Assembly (NCBI GenBank): GCA_002746935.1
Contig: PDRW01000039.1
Location: 1-64,000, forward strand
Source: Rhodobacterales bacterium
GTDB lineage: Bacteria; Pseudomonadota; Alphaproteobacteria; Rhodobacterales; Rhodobacteraceae
Length of the DNA: 64,000 nucleotides
Direction: 5' to 3'
Positions 34,869 to 43,905 of this stretch are shown piece after piece. Numbering within the stretch: the stretch's first letter is position 1; every line of letters begins with the position of its first letter. A model generated the notes under the pieces. That model searched no databases, was not told where the DNA came from, and worked only from the letters and a program-made list of their open reading frames with translations. The position numbers and the translations under genes were made by a program.

Positions 34869-35840
34869 ATGACGCTCGCCCTGCCCTCCCCCGCCCGGCC
34901 GCTCAAGATCGGCACCCGCGGCTCGCCGCTCGCGCTCGCACAGGCCCATGAGGCCCGCGCCCGGCTGATGGCCGCCTTCGACCTGCCCGAAACCGCCTTC
35001 GAAATCGTGGTGATCCGCACCTCCGGCGACGACGCCGCGCTGATCGCCGCCGACCGGCCGCTGAAGGAGATCGGCAACAAGGGCTTGTTCACCAAGGAGA
35101 TCGAGGACCGGCTCAGCGCCGGCGGGATCGACATCGCCGTCCACTCGATGAAGGACATGCCGGTCGAACAACCCCAGGGCCTGCTGCTCGATTGTTTCCT
35201 GCCGCGCGAAAGCACGGCGGATGCTTTCGTCTCGCTGAGCTACAAGGCGGTGGCGGAGCTGCCCGAAGGCGCCACGGTCGGCACATCCTCGCTCCGCCGC
35301 AAGGCGCAACTGCTCAACCGGCGGCCGGACCTCCGCGTGGTGGAGTTCCGCGGCAACGTCCAGACCCGGCTCGGCAAGCTCCGGAACGGTCTCGCCGAGG
35401 CCACCTTTCTCGCCAGAGCCGGGCTCAACCGGCTGGGCATGACAGACGTGCCGCACAGCCCGATCGCGCCGGAGGTGATGCTGCCCGCCATCGCTCAAGG
35501 CGCCATCGGCATCGAGCGGCGCGCGGCCGACAGCGCCACCGCCGCGCTGCTCGAGGCGATCCACCACCGCGAGACCGGCCAGCGCCTCGCGGCGGAACGC
35601 AGTTTTCTGGCCGCGCTCGACGGCTCTTGCGAGACGCCAATCGCCGGGCTCGCCACCCTCGACGGCCAAAGCCTCCGGCTTCGCGGCGAAATCCTGCGCA
35701 CCGATGGTTCCGAAGCGCTCGCCGAAGACATCACCGGCGCAGTGGAAGACGGCCCCGAGATCGGTCGTGACATGGCGCAGACGCTCCTTGCCCGCGCCGG
35801 CGAAGGCTTCTTCGACTGGCGCAAACCCCCGCGTCCCTGA
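34869..35840 (+). CDS. hemC: Hydroxymethylbilane synthase
   Basis: The 323-residue porphobilinogen deaminase polymerises four porphobilinogens. Seen are [44 protein letters not shown] (catalytic Asp-region), [25 protein letters not shown] and the dipyrromethane cysteine in [10 protein letters not shown]. The ATG at 34869 is chosen by family start ([18 protein letters not shown]). It shares a short intergenic region with hemE, so both could be controlled together. Confidence 0.95.
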   Translation: MTLALPSPARPLKIGTRGSPLALAQAHEARARLMAAFDLPETAFEIVVIRTSGDDAALIAADRPLKEIGNKGLFTKEIEDRLSAGGIDIAVHSMKDMPVEQPQGLLLDCFLPRESTADAFVSLSYKAVAELPEGATVGTSSLRRKAQLLNRRPDLRVVEFRGNVQTRLGKLRNGLAEATFLARAGLNRLGMTDVPHSPIAPEVMLPAIAQGAIGIERRAADSATAALLEAIHHRETGQRLAAERSFLAALDGSCETPIAGLATLDGQSLRLRGEILRTDGSEALAEDITGAVEDGPEIGRDMAQTLLARAGEGFFDWRKPPRP

Positions 35841-35934
35841 CCACGCCCTCACCAGGGCGCATTAACCTTGACGCCGCCTCAAACCGGCCTCAACCCGCGC
35901 ACCACCGCCGGGCCAAGGCCCCGCGCCCCCCCCC

Positions 35935-35964
35935 TTTTCCTGGCAAAAATACTCGCCCCCCGGG
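35935..35964 (+). repeat. Dispersed GC-rich repeat, copy 3 (shortened)
   Basis: TTTTCCTGGCAAAAATACTC followed by GCCCCCCGGG matches the first half of the elements at 13.2 and 20.1 kb but lacks a full hairpin. It lies between hemC and the FAD oxidoreductase. A nine-C run precedes it (35926-35934). Confidence 0.45.
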
Positions 35965-36010
35965 CCCCGCTAACAGCCAAAGCCAACAGCCAAGGCCCGG
36001 GGCAGCGCGC

Positions 36011-37417
36011 TCAATCCGGCAGCACCTTGCCCGGGTTCATGACATTCCTCGGGTCCAGCGCCGCCTTCACCTGACGCATCACCTCCAGCGCCACCGGATC
36101 CTTGCGCCGCGCCATAGAGGCCTTTTTCGACAGCCCGATCCCGTGTTCGGCACTGAACGACCCGCCGAGCTGGCCCACCACATCCTCGACCGCTTCCATG
36201 ATCGCATCATTGAGCGCCGGATCGTCGCGGGTCGGATAGACCGTATAGTGGATGTTGCCATCCCCCAGATGGGTCACGGAAATATCGGTCGCGCCGGGGT
36301 CGATCTCCGCAAGCACCGGCCGGAAGCGCTCGAAGAACGGCACCACCCCGTCGAGCGGCAGGGCGATGTCGTTCATCACATTCGGCTTGCGGGTGAGCAT
36401 CACCTCCGCCGCCGCCTCGCGCAGCGCCCAGATGTCGCGCCGCTGCCCCTCCGACCGCGCAAGGGTCGCGTCCAGCAGCCGCCCGGCTTCAAGCTCTTCG
36501 CCGAGCAATTCCTCGAGCTGTTCCAGCGCCGGCGGCACGCCGTGCGGCCCGGGCTCGGCCTCGCTCCGGGCGCTGACGCCAAGCTCCAGCATCACGTTCA
36601 CCTCGCCCGGCGGCACCGGCAGCCGCAATTCGGGAAACATCTCCACGATCCCGTCGACATAGGCGCGCGGCATGTATTCGAAGGCTTCCACCGCCCCCCG
36701 GGTCTCGATCTGAAGCCGGTTGAGCAGCGTAAGCGCATCACCGAGCGAAGGCAGGGTCACCCAGGCGGTCACATAGGCGCGCGGCAGCGGCACCAGTTTC
36801 AGCACCGCCGCCGTGATGATCCCGAGCGTGCCCTCGGCGCCGATCAGAAGATCGCGCAGGTCATAGCCCGAATTGTCCTTGTGCAGCGCGCTCATCAGAT
36901 CGAGCACCCGCCCGTCGGGCATCACGGCCTCGATCCCCAGCACCAGCGCCCGGGTATTGCCGTAGCGCAGCACGTTGGAGCCACCGGCATTGGTCGACAG
37001 CACCCCGCCGATGGTCGCCGAACCCTTGGCGCCGAAGGTGAGCGGGAAGGTGAGGCCGTGTTCGGCGGTCGCCTCGTGGAGCCGTTCCAGCACCACCCCC
37101 GCCTCGACCCGGGCAATCCGCGAGGCCACGCCGATCTCGCGGATCGCGTTCATCCGTTCGAGCGACACCAGCACCGCCCCCGGCGCATAAGCCCCGCCGT
37201 TCACCCCGGTATTGCCGCCGATGGGCACCACCGGGGTGCGGGTCTCATGCGCCAGCGCCATCAGTGCCGAGACCTCACCGGTATTGCCGGGACGGGCGAG
37301 GCAGAGCGGTTCCGCAACGTATTTGCCGGTCCAGTCCGTCGCGACATGCGTGGTTTCTTCGCCGGTCAGCACATTGGCTTCGCCAAGGATGTCCCGCAGT
37401 TTTTCGATGATCGACAT
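36011..37417 (-). CDS. FAD-linked 2-hydroxyacid dehydrogenase (GlcD/D-LDH family)
   Basis: The 468-residue protein has the PCMH-type FAD domain (VVPIGGNTGVNGGAYAP, FPLTFGAKGSATIGGVLSTNAGGSN, DLLIGAEGTLGIITAAVLKL) and the FAD-oxidase C-terminal domain ending in FSAEHGIGLSKKASM. Members oxidise D-lactate, glycolate or D-2-hydroxyglutarate. The start (MSIIEKLRDILGEAN) is 38 bases after the MoaD-like gene, in the same direction, so it may be the last gene of the molybdoenzyme operon. The substrate cannot be told; D-2-hydroxyglutarate-type is favoured slightly by length. Confidence 0.85.
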   Translation of the reverse strand: MSIIEKLRDILGEANVLTGEETTHVATDWTGKYVAEPLCLARPGNTGEVSALMALAHETRTPVVPIGGNTGVNGGAYAPGAVLVSLERMNAIREIGVASRIARVEAGVVLERLHEATAEHGLTFPLTFGAKGSATIGGVLSTNAGGSNVLRYGNTRALVLGIEAVMPDGRVLDLMSALHKDNSGYDLRDLLIGAEGTLGIITAAVLKLVPLPRAYVTAWVTLPSLGDALTLLNRLQIETRGAVEAFEYMPRAYVDGIVEMFPELRLPVPPGEVNVMLELGVSARSEAEPGPHGVPPALEQLEELLGEELEAGRLLDATLARSEGQRRDIWALREAAAEVMLTRKPNVMNDIALPLDGVVPFFERFRPVLAEIDPGATDISVTHLGDGNIHYTVYPTRDDPALNDAIMEAVEDVVGQLGGSFSAEHGIGLSKKASMARRKDPVALEVMRQVKAALDPRNVMNPGKVLPD

Positions 37418-37455
37418 GGTTTCCCTCCCTGAGGCCGCTTTCCCGGGCGCGCGGC

Positions 37456-37701
37456 CTATCCGCCCTTCAACCGCTGCATCAGAAACACTTCCGCGCCTTC
37501 CGGCACCTCCGCCGAACGGTCGCCGTTGACGATCTCGCCGTCGATGGCCACCGAGACCCCCGCCTCGACAAAGGGCCGGAGCCCGGGATGCGCCGCCACG
37601 AGGGCGTCGAGCAGCGCGCCCACCGTGGCCGCCTCGACCTCGACCACGGCGCGGCCGCCGGTGAGCGGCCGCAGCCCCGACCAGAGGTTGACCTCAACCA
37701 T
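37456..37701 (-). CDS. MoaD/ThiS family small protein
   Basis: An 81-residue ubiquitin-fold protein ending in the double glycine (MQRLKGG) that MoaD/ThiS need for adenylation and thiocarboxylation. The N-terminal MVEVNLWSGLRPLTGG and internal AIDGEIVNG fit the family. Its ATG overlaps the end of the molybdopterin-binding subunit gene by eight bases. A role supplying sulfur for the molybdopterin of the adjacent enzyme is likely by context, but it could also serve a tungsten-type cofactor or thiamine pathway. Confidence 0.8.
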   Translation of the reverse strand: MVEVNLWSGLRPLTGGRAVVEVEAATVGALLDALVAAHPGLRPFVEAGVSVAIDGEIVNGDRSAEVPEGAEVFLMQRLKGG

Positions 37702-39937
37702 CCGCCCGCTCGCGCAGCGCCGCCAGCACCCGCGGCGGGTTCATCGGCAGATCGGTGAGCCGCACCCCGGTGGCGGCGGCCACCGCATTGGCGATCGCCG
37801 GAAGCGGCGGGGCGATGCCGGTCTCGCCGACCCCGCGCACCCCGAACGGATGGCCCGGGTTGGGCACTTCGACGATCACCGTGTCGATCATCGGCAGATC
37901 CGAGGCGATGGGGATGCGGTAGTCGAGGAAGGAGGCGTTTTCCAGCCGCCCGTCCGCGCCATAGACATAGCCCTCGTTCAGCGCCCAGCCGATGCCCTGC
38001 GCCGCGCCGCCCTGATACTGGCCTTCCACATAATCGGGCTGGATCGCGCGGCCCGCGTCCTGCACCACGAGGTACCGCAGCACCGTCACCCGGCCGGTCT
38101 CGGGGTCGACCTCCACATCCGCCACATGGGTGCCGAAACTCGCCCCCACACCGCGCGGGAAGCCTTCCCAATGGCCGGCGATCGGCCCGCCGGTGGAAGA
38201 CATTTTGCCGGCGATCTCGGCGATCTTCATCGGCGGGAATTTCCCGGCGTTGGGCCCGGCGGGCTGCGCCGCGCCGTCGACCCATTCGACCGCCTCCGGG
38301 TCGATCCCCCATTCGGCGGCGGCCCGGCGGCACATCTCGCCAATCGCCGCCTCGGCCGCGAGCACCGCCGCCTTGCCGGTGGCAAAGGTGGCGCGCGAGC
38401 CGTGGGTGGGCTCGTTGATGCCGAGCGCGCCGGTCTCCACCACATTGACCCGCACGGCCTCATAGGGAATGCCCAGGGTCTCGGCCACCATCAGCCCGAT
38501 GGAGGCGCGGCCGCCGCCGATGTCGGGGGTGCCCACCGCCACCTGAGCGCCGCCATCCTCGGCAATCGCCAGCGACACGGAGGTGTCGCCGTTGTAGTTG
38601 AACCAGAACCCGGTGGCGACGCCACGCCCCTGGTTGGGGCCGAGCGGCACCGTGTAGTTTTCATGCGCCTTCGTGGCCTCCAGCACCTCGCGCAGCCCGA
38701 TCCGCCTGAACTTCGGCCCATAGCTCGCCCGGTCGCCTTCTTCGACGGCATTCTTCAGGCGGATATCAATCGGATCGAGCCCAAGCTCACGGGCCATCTC
38801 GTCGATCAGGCTTTCGGCCGCAAAGGCCGCCATCGGCGCGCCCGGGGCACGGTAGGCGGCGGCCTTGGGGCGGTTGGTGAGCACGTCATAGCCCACGTGC
38901 TGCACCGCATCGAGCTTGTAGGGCGCAAAGGCGCATTGCAGCGCCTCGGCCACCGGCGAACCGGGGAAGGCCCCGCCCTGCATGCGAAATTCGGCACGCG
39001 CAGCGGTCATGGTGCCGTCGGATCTCATGCCGATCTTCACATCCATCGAGGCCGAGGCCGTCGGCCCGGTGGCGCGCAGCACCTCGGCGCGGTTCATCAA
39101 CAGCTTGACCGGCTTGCCCCCGGCCTTGCGCGACAAGGCCAGCGCCAGCGGCTCCATGAACACCGTGGTCTTGCCGCCGAACCCGCCACCGATCTCCGAG
39201 GCGGTGACCCGCAACTGCGCCACGTCGAGCCCGAGCACATCGGCGCACATCTTGCGCACATACCAATGGCCCTGAGTGGTCACCCACATCTCGCCCTTGC
39301 CATCGGCGCCAAGCTGGCCGACGCAGGCCTGCGGCTCGATATAGCCCTGATGGGTGGCCTCGGTCGTGTAGCGGCGTTCGCGCACGAGATCGGCCTCGGC
39401 GAAGCCCGCCTCGACATCGCCGCGGCCAAACTCGATATACTGCACCACATTCGGCGCCATGCCCTCCGGCACCGTATCGCTGGCGCTGCCCGGACGGATC
39501 GCCGGGGCCTCCGGGGTCATCGCCGCATCGACATCGGTCACATGCGGCAGCACCTCATAGTCCACCTCGATCAGCCGCGCCGCATCCTGCGCCAGCAGCG
39601 CCGAAGTGGCGGCGACGGCGCAGACGGCATGGCCGTCATAAAGCGCCACATCCCCGGCCATGGCGTTTTCCTGGAGGTTCCAGTCCTCGCCCGTCAGCCC
39701 CTCGGGGAAGTCGGCGCGCGTCACCACCGCCTTCACCCCGTCAAGCGCCAGCGCCTTCGACGCGTCGATCGACAGGATCCGCGCATGGGCATGCGGGCTG
39801 CGCACCACCGCGCCGTAGAGCATCCCCGGCATGGCGAAATCGGCGCCGTAGCGGGCGCGGCCGGTCACCTTGTCGAGCCCGTCGGGCCGCAACACCCGCT
39901 TGCCGACCAGCTTGAACTGGGTCTGTTCCGTCATCAC
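37694..39937 (-). CDS. Xanthine dehydrogenase family molybdopterin-binding subunit
   Basis: The 747-residue large subunit has the aldehyde oxidase/xanthine dehydrogenase a/b hammerhead (RYGADFAMPGMLYGAVVRSPHAHA) and molybdopterin-binding domains (GGFGGKTT, AYRAPGAPMAAFA, GVGETGIAPPLPAIANA with the catalytic Glu in GVGE). It lacks the AYRCSFR loop of CO dehydrogenase, so it is not CoxL. 4-hydroxybenzoyl-CoA reductase-like, aldehyde or N-heterocycle hydroxylases remain possible. Its ATG overlaps the 2Fe-2S gene's stop (ATGA). Confidence 0.9.
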   Translation of the reverse strand: MMTEQTQFKLVGKRVLRPDGLDKVTGRARYGADFAMPGMLYGAVVRSPHAHARILSIDASKALALDGVKAVVTRADFPEGLTGEDWNLQENAMAGDVALYDGHAVCAVAATSALLAQDAARLIEVDYEVLPHVTDVDAAMTPEAPAIRPGSASDTVPEGMAPNVVQYIEFGRGDVEAGFAEADLVRERRYTTEATHQGYIEPQACVGQLGADGKGEMWVTTQGHWYVRKMCADVLGLDVAQLRVTASEIGGGFGGKTTVFMEPLALALSRKAGGKPVKLLMNRAEVLRATGPTASASMDVKIGMRSDGTMTAARAEFRMQGGAFPGSPVAEALQCAFAPYKLDAVQHVGYDVLTNRPKAAAYRAPGAPMAAFAAESLIDEMARELGLDPIDIRLKNAVEEGDRASYGPKFRRIGLREVLEATKAHENYTVPLGPNQGRGVATGFWFNYNGDTSVSLAIAEDGGAQVAVGTPDIGGGRASIGLMVAETLGIPYEAVRVNVVETGALGINEPTHGSRATFATGKAAVLAAEAAIGEMCRRAAAEWGIDPEAVEWVDGAAQPAGPNAGKFPPMKIAEIAGKMSSTGGPIAGHWEGFPRGVGASFGTHVADVEVDPETGRVTVLRYLVVQDAGRAIQPDYVEGQYQGGAAQGIGWALNEGYVYGADGRLENASFLDYRIPIASDLPMIDTVIVEVPNPGHPFGVRGVGETGIAPPLPAIANAVAAATGVRLTDLPMNPPRVLAALRERADG

Positions 39938-40413
39938 GCCGCCCCCCGCATCTCGGCCGCCGCGTCGAGCACCGCGCGGACGATCTTGTCATAGCCGGTG
40001 CAGCGGCAGAGATTGCCCGCGAGCCAGAACCGCACCTCTTCTTCGGTCGGGTCCGGGTTCTTCGCGAGCAGCGCCTTCGCCGCGACCAGAAAACCCGGGG
40101 TGCAGAAGCCGCATTGCAGGGCGGCATGTTCGAGGAATTTCCGCTGCAACGGGTGCAGCGCCTCGCCTTCCGCCATGCCTTCGATGGTCTCGATCCTGTG
40201 GCCCTCGGCCTCGACCCCCAGCACCAGACAGGACGACACCAGCCGCCCGTCGAGGATCACCGAACAGGCGCCGCAATCGCCGGTGCCACAACCTTCCTTG
40301 GAGCCGGTAAGGCCGAGACGATCGCGCAGCACATCGAGCAGGGTTTCGCGCGGGTCGGTCAGAAACTCAACCCGGTCGCCGTTGACATCGCAACTCACAT
40401 GGACCTTGCTCAT
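39934..40413 (-). CDS. (2Fe-2S)-binding subunit of the molybdo-hydroxylase
   Basis: The 159-residue CoxS/YagT-type subunit carries two clusters: plant-type ferredoxin ligands in EGCGTGDCGACSVILDG and the helical cluster in CGFCTPGFLVAAKALL...GNLCRCTGY. It passes electrons from molybdopterin to FAD. No Tat signal is present, so the enzyme is cytoplasmic. It overlaps genes on both sides by four bases (ATGA), in the M-S-L order of cox-type operons. Confidence 0.93.
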   Translation of the reverse strand: MSKVHVSCDVNGDRVEFLTDPRETLLDVLRDRLGLTGSKEGCGTGDCGACSVILDGRLVSSCLVLGVEAEGHRIETIEGMAEGEALHPLQRKFLEHAALQCGFCTPGFLVAAKALLAKNPDPTEEEVRFWLAGNLCRCTGYDKIVRAVLDAAAEMRGAA

Positions 40414-41300
40414 GCCGCACCTCCCTTCGCACCGGTTTCCGCCCGGGTTTTCGCGCGTTCAAACGCCACCTTGGCGACCCGCCGCGCCAGCACGCCCGCC
40501 ACCTCGGTGCGGAACGCCGCGGTGCCGCGTTTGTCGCTGATCGGACGCGCCGCGGCCTGAGCGGCGGCGTCCAGCGCCTTGAGCGCGGCACCGTCGAGTG
40601 TGGTGCCCATGAGCGCGTCGGCCGCCTCCGGCACCAGAAACACCTTCGGCGCCACCGCGCCCAGCGCCACCCGCGCCGTGCGGATCACCTCGCCCTCGAG
40701 CGTGAGATTCACCGCGCAACCGACCACGGCAATGTCCATCTCGGTGCGCGGGATGAAGCGCTGATAGGCATCCGCCGCCGCCGCGCCGCGGGCGGGCAGG
40801 AGGAGCGCGGTGACCACCTCGCCTTTGGCGAGCGCCGTCCGGCCGGGCGCCACCGGCACCTCTTCGGCGCGCAACTGCCGCAAGCCTTGCAGCCCCATCA
40901 CCTCGACCATCGCCCCGGCGGCCACCAGCGCGGGCACCGAATCGGCCGCGGGCGAGGCGTTGCAGAGGTTGCCGGTGAGGGTCGCGCGGCCCTGCACCTG
41001 GGTGGAGCCCACAAGCTCCATCGCCTCGACCACGCCCGGCCAGTCGGCGCAGAGCGCCTCGTGCTCGCCAAGCTCCGCCCCCGCCACCGCAACGCCGATC
41101 CGCCAGCCGCCGTCGGGCAGGCGGGTGATGTCGCGCACCCCGGGGATGTGCTTGATGTCGATGAGATCGTCGGGCGTCACCATGCCGGCGCGCATCTGCA
41201 CCAGCACATCCGTGCCGCCCGCCAGAAAGCGGGTGATCCCATCCCCTGCGGCAGCGATGCGCACCGCCTCGTCAAAAGTTGCCGGTGTATGATACCGCAT
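40410..41300 (-). CDS. FAD-binding subunit M of the molybdo-hydroxylase
   Basis: The 296-residue CoxM/XdhB-type flavoprotein has the FAD-pyrophosphate motif FLAGGTDVLVQMRAG and the second motif TLTGNLCNASPAADSVPALVAAGA. The C-terminal CO-dehydrogenase flavoprotein domain follows (IRTARVALGAVAPKVF). It is the first gene of the operon M-S-L-MoaD-GlcD-like. About 150 bp of upstream sequence contains a 9-bp triple repeat (about 41416-41442) rather than a clear promoter. Confidence 0.92.
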   Translation of the reverse strand: MRYHTPATFDEAVRIAAAGDGITRFLAGGTDVLVQMRAGMVTPDDLIDIKHIPGVRDITRLPDGGWRIGVAVAGAELGEHEALCADWPGVVEAMELVGSTQVQGRATLTGNLCNASPAADSVPALVAAGAMVEVMGLQGLRQLRAEEVPVAPGRTALAKGEVVTALLLPARGAAAADAYQRFIPRTEMDIAVVGCAVNLTLEGEVIRTARVALGAVAPKVFLVPEAADALMGTTLDGAALKALDAAAQAAARPISDKRGTAAFRTEVAGVLARRVAKVAFERAKTRAETGAKGGAA

Positions 41301-41414
41301 GACGCTCCCTCGTCATTTCGTGTCGCCCGACACTACCCATTCTCCCCCGGCTGTCGACAGGATTCTTCCGCCCGGACAGCCCCCAGGCGACAGGACCGTG
41401 GCCCCGGATCCAGA

Positions 41415-41441
41415 CGGGGCCAGAGGGGCCAGAGGGGCCAG
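41415..41441. repeat. Nine-base unit repeated three times
   Basis: GGGGCCAGA/GGGGCCAGA/GGGGCCAGC in tandem upstream of the molybdo-hydroxylase operon and just after the small membrane protein gene's stop at 41450. It looks like slippage product. Confidence 0.65.
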
Positions 41442-41449
41442 CCCCGGGA

Positions 41450-41641
41450 TCATTCGTCCCATTCCTCCGGGTTCCAGACCACGAAGAACTGATACGCGGT
41501 GTAACCGGCCATGGCGAAGACCAGGGCCGCCCAGGTGTAGGTTTCATTCATGAGTTCCATCAGGGTCCACCCCGCCAGCAGCACCACGACCAGCACGCGG
41601 CGCCAAAGGGGCAGGAAGAACGGATGCCTCAGATCAAACAT
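41450..41641 (-). CDS. Small membrane protein
   Basis: A 63-residue protein with two hydrophobic segments (LPLWRRVLVVVLLAGWTLMELM and TWAALVFAMAGYTAYQFFVVW), ending in acidic EEWDE. No family is recognised; it might be a small DUF found next to dapB in relatives. The ATG at 41641 lies ten bases after the dapB stop, preceded by GAGG, so it is probably co-transcribed with dapB. Confidence 0.65.
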   Translation of the reverse strand: MFDLRHPFFLPLWRRVLVVVLLAGWTLMELMNETYTWAALVFAMAGYTAYQFFVVWNPEEWDE

Positions 41642-41651
41642 GCGCGTCGCC

Positions 41652-42461
41652 TCAAAGCCCCAGCACGTCTGCCATGTCATAGCTGCCCGGATGCCGCCCG
41701 ATCCCCCAGAGCGCCGCCTTCAGCGCGCCGCGGGCAAAGATCGCGCGGTCCGACGCGATGTGGCGCAGCACCACCCGTTCCCCGGGCCCCGCGAAGATCA
41801 CGTCATGCTCGCCGACGATGTCGCCCCCCCGGATCGCGGCAAAGCCGATATGTCCGGCCTCCCGCGGCCCGGTGATCCCGTCGCGTCCACGGTCGGCATG
41901 GGCCTCGAGCGGGATCCCGCGCCCCTCCGCCGCCGCTTCGCCCAGCATCAGCGCGGTGCCCGAGGGGGCGTCGACCTTGTGACGGTGATGCGCCTCGACA
42001 ATCTCGATGTCGAACGCCTCGTCCAGCGCCTCGGCCACCTTGCGGGTGAGCTGCACCAGCAGGTTCACCCCGAGCGACATGTTCCCGGCGCGGATGATCG
42101 TGGCATGCCGCGCGGCGGCCTCGAGCCGGGCGATATCCTCGCCGCGAAGCCCGGTGGTGCCGATCACATGCACCGCGCGGGCCTGCGCGGAGATGCCCGC
42201 CAGCGCCACCGTGGCCGCCGGCACGGTGAAGTCGATCACCGCCTGCGCCTTGGCCATCGCTTCCAGCGGATCGTCGCCCACTGTCACCCCGAGCGGCGCG
42301 CCGCCCATGGCCTCGCCGATGTCACGTCCGATCCAGCCATGGCCGGGCCGCTCCAGCGCCCCCGCCAGCCGCGCCTTCGGGCTGTCGCTCACCAGCTTCA
42401 CCAGCATCTGCCCCATCCGGCCGGAGGCCCCGTTGATCACGATCCCTGGCGTCTCGCTCAT
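41652..42461 (-). CDS. dapB: 4-hydroxy-tetrahydrodipicolinate reductase
   Basis: The 269-residue DapB reduces 4-hydroxy-tetrahydrodipicolinate in lysine and meso-diaminopimelate synthesis. The NADPH-binding [30 protein letters not shown], the catalytic [14 protein letters not shown] and [21 protein letters not shown] are all present. The start MSETPGIVI at 42461 has GGGAGA seven bases upstream. It is divergent from rbfA, with about 70 bp between. Confidence 0.96.
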   Translation of the reverse strand: MSETPGIVINGASGRMGQMLVKLVSDSPKARLAGALERPGHGWIGRDIGEAMGGAPLGVTVGDDPLEAMAKAQAVIDFTVPAATVALAGISAQARAVHVIGTTGLRGEDIARLEAAARHATIIRAGNMSLGVNLLVQLTRKVAEALDEAFDIEIVEAHHRHKVDAPSGTALMLGEAAAEGRGIPLEAHADRGRDGITGPREAGHIGFAAIRGGDIVGEHDVIFAGPGERVVLRHIASDRAIFARGALKAALWGIGRHPGSYDMADVLGL

Positions 42462-42530
42462 CGCATTCTCCCGTTTCCCGCCGGTGTAAGCCCTGTTGCC
42501 TGCGCGCACAATCTTGCATAGATGCCGCCT

Positions 42531-42959
42531 ATGTCAAAACACCGCTCTCACCAGGGCGCCTCGCAGCGCCAGCTCCGCGTCGGCGAACTCATCCGCCGGA
42601 CGATTTCCGAAATGCTGATGCATGGCGACGTGCATGATCCCGACCTTACCCGGCTGTCGATCACCATTTCAGAGGTGCGCGTCACCTCCGACATGCGCAT
42701 CGCCACGGTTTACGTCATGCCGCTCGGCGGCGAGCACCGCGAAGAAGCCATCGCCGCGCTGGCGCGCAACAAGGGCGCGCTGCGCCACCGGGTCGGCAAG
42801 GCAACCGCGCTGAAACACACGCCCGATCTGCGCTTCATGATCGACGAGACCTTCGACCGCATGGACGAAACCCGCCGGCTGCTGGCGGAGCCGCAGGTGC
42901 GGGCGGATATCGAGAAGGGCGGGCAGGAAGAGTCCGGCGAGACGGACGGAGAGGACTGA
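42531..42959 (+). CDS. rbfA: 30S ribosome-binding factor RbfA
   Basis: The 142-residue KH-fold protein assists 16S 5'-end maturation and 30S assembly, notably at low temperature. [19 protein letters not shown] and [26 protein letters not shown] are characteristic. ATG 42531 (MSKHRSHQG) is preferred to ATG 42522, three codons earlier; neither has a strong ribosome site, which could mean translation on a leaderless or near-leaderless message. Its TGA overlaps the truB ATG (TGATG). Confidence 0.92.
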   Translation: MSKHRSHQGASQRQLRVGELIRRTISEMLMHGDVHDPDLTRLSITISEVRVTSDMRIATVYVMPLGGEHREEAIAALARNKGALRHRVGKATALKHTPDLRFMIDETFDRMDETRRLLAEPQVRADIEKGGQEESGETDGED

Positions 42960-43864
42960 TGGGGCGCAGGAAGAAGGGCCGCGACATCCACGGCTGGCTG
43001 ATCGTCGACAAGCCCGCGGGGCTGAGCTCCAACGCGGTGGTCAACAAGGTGCGCTGGGCGCTGGACGCGAGGAAGGCGGGCCATGCCGGCACGCTCGACC
43101 CGGAGGCCACCGGCGTGCTGGCGATCGCGCTCGGCGAGGCGACCAAGACCGTGCCCTATGTCACCGACGCGCTCAAGGCCTACCGCTTTACCGTGCGGCT
43201 GGGAGAGGCCACCAATACCGACGATGCCGAAGGCGAGGTGATTGCCACGTCCGACGCGCGCCCCTCCGACGACGAGATTCGCGCCGCACTCAGGGCTTTC
43301 GAGGGCGACATCATGCAGGTGCCGCCGAAGTTTTCCGCCGTGAAGATCGACGGCGAACGCGCCTACAAGCGGGCCCGCGAAGGCGAGGATTTCGAGGTCG
43401 CGGCGCGGCCGCTCTGGGTCGACGAGATCGCGCTGGCGGCGCGGCCCGATACCGACCATGCGGTGATCGAGATGATCTGTGGCAAGGGCGGCTATGTGCG
43501 CGCCGTGGCACGCGATCTCGGCGAGGCGCTGGGGTGTTACGCCCATGTGTCCGAACTGCGCCGGGTCTGGTCCGGTCCGTTCGAGGCCGACGAGGGCGTG
43601 AGCATGGATCTGGTGGAAGAGCTGGCGAAATCGCCCGAGCTGGACAGCTATCTGCGTCCGCTCGAAGAGGGGCTCGACGACCTGCCGGAGCTTAAAGCCA
43701 CCCCCGAAGGCGCGACCCGGATGCGGCACGGCAATCCGGGGATGGTGCTGGCATCGAATGCCGAATATGGAGACGAGGCCTGGGCGAGCCTCGACGGCAA
43801 GGCGGTGGCCGTGGGGATCTATCGTTCCGGCGAGCTGCATCCCTCCCGGGTGTTCAATCATTGA
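42959..43864 (+). CDS. truB: tRNA pseudouridine(55) synthase
   Basis: The 301-residue TruB makes pseudouridine 55 in the T loop of tRNAs. [15 protein letters not shown], the catalytic aspartate in [55 protein letters not shown] and [13 protein letters not shown] are diagnostic. It is translationally coupled to rbfA and convergent with deoA. Confidence 0.96.
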   Translation: MGRRKKGRDIHGWLIVDKPAGLSSNAVVNKVRWALDARKAGHAGTLDPEATGVLAIALGEATKTVPYVTDALKAYRFTVRLGEATNTDDAEGEVIATSDARPSDDEIRAALRAFEGDIMQVPPKFSAVKIDGERAYKRAREGEDFEVAARPLWVDEIALAARPDTDHAVIEMICGKGGYVRAVARDLGEALGCYAHVSELRRVWSGPFEADEGVSMDLVEELAKSPELDSYLRPLEEGLDDLPELKATPEGATRMRHGNPGMVLASNAEYGDEAWASLDGKAVAVGIYRSGELHPSRVFNH

Positions 43865-43905
43865 ACGGGCACTGAACCGGACTGGCGGCCCGGTCTCGGG
43901 TGGTT

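Noticed and set aside
37526-39994. An 822-codon open frame on the plus strand
   Set aside because: Antisense to the molybdopterin-binding subunit; His/Arg/Gly-rich and without any family motif.
36011-41300. Carbon monoxide dehydrogenase (coxMSL)
   Set aside because: Gene order matches, but the large subunit has AYRAPG and not the AYRCSFR loop with the Cys that binds copper in CO dehydrogenase.
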